This document shows positions 1-10,200 of a DNA stretch of 64,000 nt, piece after piece. The DNA is from Helopsaltes ochotensis (Eukaryota > Chordata > Aves > Passeriformes > Locustellidae): positions 250,565-314,564 of the forward strand of contig VXBM01000567.1 in NCBI GenBank assembly GCA_013400155.1, written 5' to 3'. The notes below the pieces were generated by a model. The model was not told the origin of the DNA, did no database searches, and saw only the letters and a list, made by a program, of their open reading frames with translations. The translations under genes and the position numbers were made by a program. Each line of letters begins with the position of its first letter. The stretch's first letter is position 1.

Positions 1-1799
1 TCCAATAGTAATTTTCCATTCTGACTTTTCTCTAGCCTTAGTGGTTGTGTTGGATGATCACATTCATTTTTTCTCTGCCTTCATTGACTGTATGCTCACC
101 ACCACTTCATTCAAAGCTTCTTTATATTTTGCCAGTATACAATCTAATTATCTGTCTCAGCAGGTTGCAGTTACAGATAGGATGCCTTCTCTACTTCAAA
201 ATATCTTTGGCACTTCTTACTTGTTCCTATTTCTCATCTATAAGCACTTTAAATGGCAAGGTTTATAAGGAGGAGTAATATCATTTACTAGCCTAAATGA
301 CACAGCTGGGAAAACATTTTTCCAAGCCCATAAGACATTGCTTGGGTCATTTTGCATATTAGTGCTTCTAATTTCTTTTCTTCCCAGAATTACACTTTCT
401 GCTTTATTTTATATGTTGAAAAAAAATCAGAAAACATTAAGCTAAGCTATAATCCTGTGTTTCCTCATTTCTGACCCATGACAATGATACCTTGCAGAAA
501 ACTTAAACATCAAGTGAAAGAATCTCCTAGAAAAAAAGGAAAATATTCCAAAACATATACCACAGGCAGCAGCTAAGGAAAGGAGTGGTGGGGAATGGAT
601 GTACAGACATACTGCAACTTGTAAACAGAATTCTGAGGGCAGGAATCCTGCTGCCTGGAACTGGGTAACACAGGTTGCAAATTAATAGTCTACTCAGAAG
701 AATAGAAGAAAATGCAGTGAAAGGGGTGAATTTCAGGGAAAACCAGAAAAAAATCCGTTTCCATGTTTGTGCACTCTGAAGTCCACTAAAAAGTTTTAGG
801 AGCATTTTTTAGGAGAAATTCTCATTTTTTCATTGACATGAAACATTTCCTATGCTTGCAAAGCACCAGGACTTGACAGTCTTATCCCGTGGCATGTTCA
901 TCCTGAGACAAGTTGGCTCATGTCAATTAAAGTGGCCTCTCCAATGATTTGGGATCAGAGTAAAAAAGCTTTACATTCAAAGATATAATCCCTCCTCTTC
1001 TCATTCTCCCTACAATAAAGCATTTCTAATAACATTTACTAAATGTCAATGGTGTATCCCTGTTTGTTTTGTCTGTAATCTCCAATGGCACAGGAAGAAT
1101 GCGTGTAGACCAAATCTTAACCTCCATTTCTGTTGACCTGTGTAATTCACAGGTGACTTGGTTGCTGATCCCAAAGGATACACAAACACACCATTGTGTG
1201 TCCTCATTCTACGGATGATTAAGTGAGAAGGAGAGGAAGAGACAGAGACAATACGTGATGTCATGGTGCTGCAAGTCTATTTGGGATGGTCAGATTGCTC
1301 ACAGGAGCACAGCCAATTCATTCTGCTGATCCTCTGTCAGTCACGCAGGTTGTGAAGCGAAGCCCTCTTACCTCCCGTGCCACGGGGCTACGAGAGGCAG
1401 CCTGCTCTCAGGCAGGGATTGTGCATATGAACAGCAACAGGGGTGCACAGAGTATCTCTAGAGACAGAGTCCTCTGCAGATGAGGTGCCACATACTCCTA
1501 GGAAGAATAAAAGACTCGCAGCTGATACAATAGCTTGAGAAATTACTATACTCAAGCTCAAAAGAAGCTGAACGGCATAATGTCAAGGAAAGGAAAGCGG
1601 AAAGGAGCTGGGTTACTGAGGACTGGAAAAATAAAAGCTTAATCATCCAGGAAGATCAAAAATCATATCATGAGCTGTCTCATGAAAGCCTCAATTTTGT
1701 GAGCAATGCTTCTTCCACCTGCAGTGCTGCCATAGGAGGGAGGGAACGTTATGTGTCACCAGTGCACTCGCTGTAACTCCCAGGGTACCCAGCAGGTGT

Positions 1800-1990
1800 T
1801 TGAGCATGTGTGCTGAGAAGAAGTTTAAAGTACCGTTCCAAACCCTGCCTGTATGGGAGGCAGGGGTGCTTGCACTCCTTCATCTGCTTTGCCCCAAGCT
1901 GTCCTTTATTGTATAAACCTGCGTGCAATAAAACTGGAGTCCAACAGGCTCACCATCTCGGAGCCCAGTCTGGAGCAAAGCACTTCCATT
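1800..1990 (+). mobile_element. possible LTR fragment (weak)
   Basis: A GC-richer patch carries a TATA-like TGTATAAA near 1909 and an AATAAA polyadenylation-type signal near 1929, followed by a CA-ending GC-richer stretch, an arrangement reminiscent of the U3/R junction of avian retroviral LTRs. The two signals are closer together than usual, I found no target-site duplication and no matching internal sequence, and I do not recognise the family. It could equally be ordinary sequence. Confidence 0.15.
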
Positions 1991-3253
1991 CTCCCTTATG
2001 CTTCAAAAATGGCATCTTTTGGCCTAATTTTCAGAGGTGACTGGTGATTTTGATCGCTGCGCTGATATACCAAAGGACAAATGCCCTGCAATTTCCAAAG
2101 AATAGGCTGGTTTAAACCATCTAACATCTTTTGAAATTTCAGGCCACATGACTTGCCTAAATTGACACTTATGCAGGTGTGTGTGTACAGGGATGAGGGA
2201 GGAGGAATTCATGTATTTATGAGAGGGTGCATTAGCCCACTCCTGATATGGAACATGAAAACTGTCTGATTAAAAATAGAAGACTATTCATCCACCACTA
2301 AAAATAACATTAGACTACCTCTTCCTCATGCAGCCATGCAGGGGACTAGGCAAGCTGAAGTGAGGCAAACTAAATTAGAAATAAGAAAATGGTGTCAAAA
2401 TGAAAAATATCCTTAGCAAAATAAGGTCACAAAGAGAAAAGTTGTAAATGCTGGCAGCAAAGTAAAGATACCAAAGGTGAAGATATCCTGTAACTGCACA
2501 TAAAGGGGTTTTACTTTATGGCTGAATAAAAGAGAATGATGTCAAAACTTGGAGAAAAAGGACACACATGAAGAGACCACAATATTGAGGCAGAAATTGT
2601 TGGAAGTCTAAGGTTTTTAGACTGCCAATCACAAAGAAATAGCAGGAAAAAAAAAAGTCTGAGTTGAATCATACATTTAACCAAACAGGAAAAATACTCA
2701 TGTTCTTCACAGACCAGATATTAGCTGATTCAAAGAGAGCTCAAAAATAATAATTTGACAATTACTATGCAAAATATAACAAAACATTTTCACACTTTAT
2801 GTGGGATCTTCACCTTCTTCTTTACGAAATGTAGGAAGAAATAGAAGATATCTGAAGAAAGATGCTCTTCATCTTATTTTTCTTTGGAAAAGTAGAGGAG
2901 ACACTTTTCTTCACATGCTTTCTCTGGGTTTTGAATACAGGGTCTTCTCCTACCCAAATTGTTGCAATGAAAAAATAATCCCAACTTTCCTCTTTCATAT
3001 GTTCCTCATTGCTCTTTGAAGTCTGGGAAGACAGGCTTAGAAGAGCAATAGTTTTTCTACTTCTTTATAGAAGGGAAAATTATAATTATGTATGTAACCA
3101 GAAGAGCTAATTCAAAGGTTTTTGGATTAATTCTTTGTTTCTCATAAACTGGGTCAATACGAAAGGAGGACTGAAAGAAAAACAGGTACAAACAAGAAAG
3201 AAAATGTAAGGTTTTGCCTAAACTATGAATGCTTGAAACATTACAAAAACATC

Positions 3254-3268
3254 AAAAAAAAAAAAAAA
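3254..3268 (+). repeat. poly-A tract (A15)
   Basis: Uninterrupted run of 15 A. No retrocopy or element is recognisable immediately upstream. Confidence 0.9.
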
Positions 3269-4051
3269 GGCTCAAATAGCAGTACATGAGAAATTTTTGG
3301 TGAGTACTGAAAAGAATACAATTTAGCAAGGAAAGAAACCCCTTCCAGACATTGGAGAAGGCTGAAAAATAGCTGAGTCTCCATGGAACACTACATATCA
3401 CAGAAGCAGAAGTTTATATCCTTCTAGCCCACAAAAAATACAAAAACCTTGGGACAAAGAGGAACATAGGATGACAAAATTCAAATGGCCTGCAGACACC
3501 AAGAGCAAGATTTGCAAAAGGTGGAGCATTTTTACCCATTCATCTATATGTTTGGTATAGAGAAAAGACAGCATAAAGAGAGGAGTAACCTCTTGAGGAA
3601 AGTGGACATAGTAACCTGTGTTTCAATTTTTTTTTAATTTTTGAAGCTTAAAGAAAAAATGCAAGATATTTTCCCCATTTCCTCAAAATTTGTTATTTCA
3701 CCTTCATTTTTGAAACCTTTATTTTTTGACATTTTCTCTTGTATGTTTGTGCATAAATTCAATCACCCATTTTGCATTTCAAATTTTACTTTTAATCTAA
3801 AACAAAACTGAGGACACTTAGGAATAAATGGAGGCACCATTGCATCCAACAGAAGAAGCACTACTTGAGCCCAAATTAGTGTTTAGAACTATAACTCAGC
3901 CACTCCATAGTAAATTGATTTCAGTCTAAGAAAAAAATCAAATTCCAGTATTTTAACATATCCGTCTGTATGCAAATGCACACTTAGGAAAGCATAAGTT
4001 TACCTATACCTAAAACTAAATGTTGTTCTGATGATTAAATCTGTATGAATT

Positions 4052-4229
4052 TTTCCTGGAAGAGGTTTTCCAGAGAAGTTGAGGAATATCAATCTTGAAG
4101 ATATACAAAACCCATCTGGAAGTGGTCCTGGGCAACCTGCTGTAGCTGACCCTGCTTGAGCAGGGGGCTTGCACTTAATGACCTCCAGAGATGCACTCCA
4201 ACCTCAACCCTTCTGTGATTCCGTAAATC
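4052..4229 (+). mobile_element. CR1 LINE 3' end fragment
   Basis: The segment follows the avian CR1 3' terminal consensus: a 'gggcaacctgct' block, 'gaccctgcttgagcaggggg', a 'tgacctccagag' block and a terminal 'cttctgtgattccg'. Only the last part of ORF2 and the short 3' tail are left, as is usual for CR1, which is commonly 5'-truncated on insertion. The copy is diverged and the reading frame is lost, so it is an old inactive insertion in plus orientation. The right end is well defined by the CR1 terminal motif; the left end is approximate. Confidence 0.88.
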
Positions 4230-5812
4230 TCCTGGGTTTCATCCATTATTCACATATCCTGTGTTATTTGACATTTTAAATTCTAAAGCCATGGGATTCA
4301 AATCATCATCAAAACCTAAAGGCATTTTTTAATTCTCTTAGTAGGTCAGTTATGGAGGTATCGACGACATGCACATATATTCTAGAATCACTGTTGGCAA
4401 TCCTAATTACTACAGGAAAACATTTTTAAAGGAATCTGAGCTGAGAATAAATGGAAATTGAACTGATCCTCAGTACATTTCAACTTAGAGCTAAACTCTT
4501 TCACAGATTAGCTCAAGTATGTTACCAGTAGGAATTATGGCAGACAGCCACTGCTCCTCACATTCAGATTTTATGCTGGGTTTTTTATGGGACTCTGTAT
4601 AAATCAGTGCATAAAATATTTTTCCCCTTCTGAACACTTTTAATAATTAATAATTAATAACAATAATTAAATTAAATATCAGTTGGGATGTTTTTCCTCT
4701 TAGGTCTGGACCCTACGGGTTTTGAAGGTCAGAGCAAAATTTTAACTTCAGTCACACGCAGCCAGGCACTTTGCCCATGAATAAAGACATAAGAGCTGAC
4801 GACATTCTATTTTAGCATGATTTTGCTACTTGAAATTGAGAAAGCCTGTCTGTATTTAGCAGGTGTGTTTCCTTAACTAGCATTACTAGAATAAAATTTC
4901 AAAGAGGATCATTTTATGTTTATGAAATATAAACATTTTCCAGGTTCTACTGGGGCTTTGAGATAATCACTAACACAGTCAAATTAAGCAAAACCACAAG
5001 TGCCACCCTACCTCAACTAGAAAAAGATTAGCATGTCAGTGTTCATTAAGTCTATTCTCAAAGGAGCATGTCCATTTTTATTGTCACACAGAGCAGCTAG
5101 GATGACAAAATAACGTCCCATGAATACCATCAGGAGTTCACCACAGCATATCAAGTAATGTGACGATCCAATCCATGGATTAAAAACCAAGATGCTGCTT
5201 GTAAGAATAATTTTTAGCTCATTCTGTATATCATTGTATTTCCCAATCTGGCACCGTGAACCATAAATAATCCTATCATTTATTAATTACATTTTCTAAC
5301 CTAGTCAAGAAGAATCCTGCAGTGTGAAGCAGCAGATCATGAATAAATGGTTCATTGAAAAGCAACTCTTATTGCCAAGTAGTTGTAAATTAGGGTTGTG
5401 ATAATTGCTTACTTTAACCTTTTTAAACAGGTTCCTCTAAAAAGCTCCAAGATGGATGTTTTGTTGTAACAACTTTGACCTCTAATTTGTTTTGCATTAT
5501 GACAAAGGGATGTTGTGATTAAAAATTTGGTGCATTACCTTATGTAATAAAACATCCAAACAGTATGTTTGTGTATGTTTATATATATGTACAGACTTAC
5601 ACACATATGCATATAACCATAAAATGCTCACCGGTTGAGTACCAAGCACAGCTACAGCAAACGCAATAGGGCAGCTGAACTGTAAGGTGTTGGTGTAGCC
5701 AAGACAGCACTTTGCTAAATACAGTGTGGCACCTTTACAGAAAAAATCATGTCTTGCTCCTTCCCCTGCTGATCATATAAACTGTGATTATTGAGTAAGC
5801 AGGGTGAAGATT
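4230..5812. other. AT-rich non-coding DNA, no gene seen
   Basis: No long open frame and no repeat that I recognise. The part from about 5280 to 5560 is dense in TAAT/ATTA and other homeodomain-like words, has little simple repeat, and looks like conserved non-coding sequence; this cannot be shown from one sequence. Short TA/CA-rich stretches occur around 5575-5620. Confidence 0.5.
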
Positions 5813-6355
5813 TGTTAGGGGAAGCAGCTGGTGCTGGGGACCGAAGTCGGCACTCTTCAGGTGGTTTTATTTCAGGCTGGGTCTGTTCTGCTCCCAGACA
5901 CAACATGCCTATTAGTGGTTGGGATGCATTGGGTGATTCCCGGAATCCATCTTCCAGTTTAATCCAAAAAGAATCCACACACTAAGAGGCTGTTCTGCAT
6001 TGGGAACCATAGTGCATTGCATGGAGGCAAAAGACTGATGGTCTCAAAGACATGCTCCTGAGCCAAAATAAAAAGCAACTGCTCTGTGCCAGCAACACAA
6101 GATCACACACTAGCCTAGAGGCTGCACAGCCATGCTTCCCATCAATGCTGCTAAAATGGCTGCTCACCTTTGCATCAGGAATTGGCTCATGTGGCTGTCT
6201 GTACTGTCCCTGTGCTGCTTCAGCAATATTGGGACCGTGCCCTGCCACAAGATAGCCAAGGCAGCTGTGGAGCTTTAGAACACTACAGAAGGATGATGGC
6301 AGGACAAAATTTAGTTCTTAATGTGCTTTCCATGGTGGTCATAAGAATCGTCACA
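5813..6355 (-). mobile_element. endogenous retrovirus LTR (minus strand)
   Basis: Read on the minus strand the segment begins TGTGACGATTC and ends CCCCTAACA, the TG...CA ends of an LTR. An AATAAA signal (complement of TTTATT near 5867) is followed by a GC-richer R/U5-like stretch of about 55 bp before the CA end. A purine tract lies directly upstream of the TG end at 6356-6368, as expected next to a 3' LTR. Length, about 543 bp, fits ERV LTRs. I cannot name the family with certainty; an ERVL-like or other avian class is possible. No matching second LTR was found, so the provirus is incomplete. The boundary at 5813 is inferred from the TG/CA rule. Confidence 0.5.
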
Positions 6356-6368
6356 TTTCCCCCTCTTG
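6356..6368 (-). other. polypurine tract of the ERV (minus strand)
   Basis: The plus strand reads TTTCCCCCTCTTG; the complement CAAGAGGGGGAAA has the look of the retroviral polypurine tract that primes plus-strand DNA synthesis. It abuts the TG end of the LTR at 5813-6355. This implies that retroviral internal sequence once extended toward higher coordinates. Confidence 0.45.
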
Positions 6369-6637
6369 TTTCACCATGGAAGGACTGGCTTGAAGGGAAA
6401 AATTGGCAACCACCTGCCCTAGAAAGAAAATAGCAATCGCATATATGACCTTTACTATTGGTGGCAATAATTGTTTCTCACTTAAGCAGCAGAATAAAAA
6501 CGAGTTTTATGATTCAGTGGAAAATTTAGGAGGCAAATTGGGGTTATAAGCAAATAGTCCTATTCAAACAGTGTAAAGAGCAAATACTGCACAACCCCCC
6601 ACCAAAATAACTCCAAAACTGTCTCTCAAATATCCTC
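6369..6637 (-). other. probable ERV internal remnant, decayed
   Basis: By position this lies on the internal side of the polypurine tract of the minus-strand ERV. Minus-strand translation contains stops and I recognise no Env, Gag or Pol motif. If the solo LTR at 6644-7248 and one target-site copy are removed, a minus-strand frame of roughly 60 codons reads through the insertion point, which fits an LTR that landed in an older stretch of sequence, but a frame of that length is unremarkable. Confidence 0.25.
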
Positions 6638-6643
6638 TCAAAA
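6638..6643 (+). repeat. left target-site duplication of solo LTR
   Basis: TCAAAA immediately before the TG of the LTR; its partner TCAAAC follows the CA end at 7249-7254 (5 of 6 identical). Confidence 0.6.
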
Positions 6644-7248
6644 TGTTGGGTTTGAGGTGAAAAAACTCCGACAAGAGCTGTTTAGGAGTTCATTTTTTCC
6701 AAGCCCAGTGCCAGAAGGAGTTGATGAGTCGCAGGTTGCTTCTATTTTTCTTATCTTGTTCCATTCTTTGAGCGTGCTGTAGAGATCTGTGCAGCAGCGA
6801 GGTCGGAAGGCCGACTGACTGCCCCTGGGCAGGCTTATCTCTTTATACTAAATATTACGTATTTTTTATTTACCATTAATTACCAATAATTGTCATCTAT
6901 GTTAGAAAGTCCGCTTCTACTCTAAACCAATCAAAACGTGCTACCATACTGCAGAAGATGATGGACAAGAAGAAGAACAAGAAGGGCATGGACACCCAGA
7001 TTCCTCCATGTTGCCTCTTCGAGCCCCCATTCTAAAACCCCAAATTCTACTTTTGCACCCTGTGATAAACTAACTATTATAAAAATTAAACTCTCGTGGC
7101 TTGTAAATCTTCACCCATAGTTGGTAAATGCTCCCATGGGCTGAAGTGAAAGGCACTATCATTTTTATCTTTGTACCAAGGTTTCTGAGACCCCTGTGGG
7201 GGTCCCAGATCAACCAGGGCAGACAGAGGGATGTCCTAGGTTCCGACA
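6644..7248 (+). mobile_element. solo LTR of a songbird endogenous retrovirus
   Basis: A 605-bp block begins TGTTGGGTTT and ends GGTTCCGACA, with TG...CA ends and 6-bp flanks TCAAAA/TCAAAC differing at one base; six-base duplications are typical of alpha/beta-like (ERVK, class II) elements. Inside are a TATA-like TTTATACTA near 6840, an ATTAAA signal near 7084, small GC-rich inverted repeats (GTCGG..CCGAC near 6805; GACCCC TGTG GGGGTC near 7189) and GC-rich ends. The sequence resembles the passerine LTR families called TguLTR5; that is recall, not a search. No internal retroviral genes flank it, so it is most likely a solo LTR left by LTR-LTR recombination. Low decay of ends and duplication suggests it is younger than the adjoining minus-strand LTR. 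Confidence 0.75.
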
Positions 7249-7254
7249 TCAAAC
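7249..7254 (+). repeat. right target-site duplication of solo LTR
   Basis: TCAAAC directly after the terminal CA; matches TCAAAA at 6638-6643 in 5 of 6 bases. Confidence 0.6.
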
Positions 7255-10200
7255 CTCATCTTTGTACATTCTATCACTAGCCTTTCTACTTCATGGGAGG
7301 TCTTAATTTTAGATTTACCCACTTGTCCTCTGTTTCCCATGTAATTTTAGATTAAAAGACCCAGTCATGGACACCACTCTGGAGCTCTCTTCAAAGTCTC
7401 TCTCCAAGCTTTCCTAGAATTTGCTAGAACAGTGGGTTTAGCCTGCAATTGTGAAGCCATCATACACTTGGAAACTTTTTGTTGACTCACCTTTCCGGTC
7501 ATGTCAAATATGTCAAATTCACCCCTTTTATAGCTGTGCATCACCTCCTCAGTCCAATTTGTTATTTAGCCAACTGATACCTATCAAGGTACAATATGTG
7601 GTTTCAATGTTACTATATCTCAGCACTCCTTCAACGTTCAGAAACAGAAATGTCATATTGTGTACATTCCCTTCTTCATAGAAACAATAGGAACAAAATC
7701 CATTGAGAGCAGCAAGTTTGCTAGTCAGCTGCAAAAGTGGTGAGATGTTTTGCTGCTGTTGGGGAGAGAAGTACCATACTCCCAACACATGAAAATATGG
7801 CCTGGGATTAAGCATCATCCTTCTGCTGGCTTTTAAAGCCTTGAGAGCAGGATGGAGGGACCATGGCTGGAGGAATTGCCCTCTCTAGGAGCAAGAGATG
7901 ACTCCTGTGGACAGCTTTGAGTAACCAAGGCAAGGTCTTAGAAATACTTTGTGCAGACAGTGTGGAATTAGTTATTTCTGAACTAGGGATAAGTTGATGT
8001 GCCCTAAGAAAAATAACCTGTAAATTCACTGCAGTTGTACCAGGCCTTGTGTTCAAACAAAGTATCCCAGACCATACCTTACTCTTTTAATGTGGGCAGA
8101 GGTACCAGGTGGCTCCACTGGGCTGGTGCAAGTCTGGCCCTGCTTCATTGCTACGTACAGGTGCCTCAGAGCCACTTACATTACTGGCTTTTTTCCAATA
8201 ATGAGTTTCCAGTGGTATTTTCTCCCAAACCAAAATTTGATGAAATGCAATAGCAAAGCATGGATTTCCTGAGTACATGGTTTCCCCTGTCCAGGCTGCA
8301 GCATGAAAGCCTGAGGCACAAACCCCATCTAGTTATAGGGAAAGGTAGGTATGTAAGGGCCATTTAAGTACCCTAGAGAACAAAAGAGCTGCTTCAAAGC
8401 TACTTACTGACATAGACACAATTAAAAAAGCACAAGAAGTGCTTTTTTACACATGGAGAAGAGCCCAAAACATGTAATAGAGCAACGTGAGATTTTCTGA
8501 AAATATCATGATGTTATCATCTTCCAGAGGAAAAGAAAGGGTATTTAATGACTATTTGTCAGAGTAGAGTCATGGAAGTCATCAGCTCTACGACTATGCA
8601 GAGTATCAATATTTGCTTGTTTCTATGGCTCAAAGATTTAAGATATTGGAAAATGAATGAATGTGTTTTTAATATGTTTTATTTCTCCTCCCTAGGGATT
8701 TTTTCCTACAAAGACGTGAGTGGCAGAAGTAGATTTAATGATGACATTTCAGTTCTCGCTTCTTTGATAGAATTATAAATGGTTTCATGATATGAAACAG
8801 GTGTTCCAGCATGTTCTGTTAGGTAGCATGAGGAACATTTTTCTCCCTGATGTCATTGTATATGATGTGTTAATCGCTATTTTCTGATAGAGAATACCTT
8901 TAGATGTGCACTAGGAAGCAATTCAGCTGGCTTGTTTTGGTTGGTCTGTTAAACAGGAATTTCTTTATTTTCTGAACCATATCAGCTTTTTCAAACACTT
9001 CCCACATGACAAAAAATCATATAGGAAGGATTCTTCTTTTGATTCAGTCACAGTGAGACTAAGAAGTCCCATGTACTCATGATAAGAAACAGGTAATTTC
9101 CAAAATGTTCTCATTTTTTGAAGGCCAAATATTTGACACCAAAACAACTGAAATGACAGATCCAAGGATGTCCTGAAATGACCTTTGATGACTCTCCTTA
9201 AATATGAATTGAGGGATGCAAGAGTTTATAGGCCCAAAATGCATCTCAGTGCTCTTTTATGCTGTGATCCACTGCTTGATAAACACAGATGTCCACGTCT
9301 CTTCCAACGCTGTTCTCCACCAAATACAGGTCTGGCACACAGTCAGAGGGTTGACTGTTCAGCATACTCATATACTATCCAGAGTACCTCTATATGCTTA
9401 AGGAACCAGGATTCTGGGATGCACTAGACACATCACTACAGTTAAATACAGCTTTGCTTCATTGCTGGCAATGACAGGAATACTGAGATGAAAGCTTGAA
9501 GGAATACTAGGAAAAGCAATTTTGGGAAAATATCACCTCAGCAAGGTTAGAATGAGAGAAATAGTACTAATTATGACATGATTATTATACAAATGATAAA
9601 GCAAGAGCTGTTGGCAGTATGAAGAAGCAGCTGTAGAAAAGGACAAGGGGAACATAAGGGCAAAGTCAGCCATTAGACTCCTTGAGCAGCCATCAGTGCC
9701 TGGCAAGTGTGGAATTTACCAGGGGTATCTATATCACAGCCTGCCCTCTACTTCTTTTGTGCTGCCATAGCTGCCTCTTCCCATATGATCCCAGTGGGTT
9801 CCAGGAAAGGCTGGTACAGAGGCATGGCAGAAGCTTGTGGATTTAATTACAAAGAGAGCTGAGCAGGTGTCATTGCTGAAACAGTCTTTGTCATCATTTC
9901 AGATTAAATTCAGCAAACACAACAATGGAGGCAAAACTCAACTGATTTTTTAAAACAGTCTTTATTCTGAAATATCACTTTAATTGTTTTGAAAATAGGA
10001 AAAAACAGTCATTCTGCCAAAATCGGCAAACTGCACTAAATCTTAAGTTTCAGCAGACGTGACATTTTTTTCCCTCAGAAAGTCTAACTTATTTTCCTTC
10101 TGTACTAACCTAAAATGTGACTTCCTTCCACTGATGTTTTTAAATAGGCCACCCAATAAATATTAACCATATTTCAGACAAGTTTTTTTACAGGCATACT

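Larger units (their letters stand above)
1..4051. other. AT-rich non-coding DNA, no gene seen
   Basis: All open frames are short (92 codons or fewer), lack recognisable domains and overlap on both strands as expected by chance. There is no CpG-rich promoter region. The only internal features I would mark are a weak LTR-like patch near 1800-1990, listed separately, and a 15-base poly-A run at 3254-3268. The DNA is consistent with intergenic or intronic sequence. Confidence 0.6.

Noticed and set aside
7186..7210. Primer-binding site (TGGGGGTCC..) after an LTR
   Set aside because: It does not match a tRNA 3' end that I know over 18 bases, and it lies inside the solo LTR, before the CA end.
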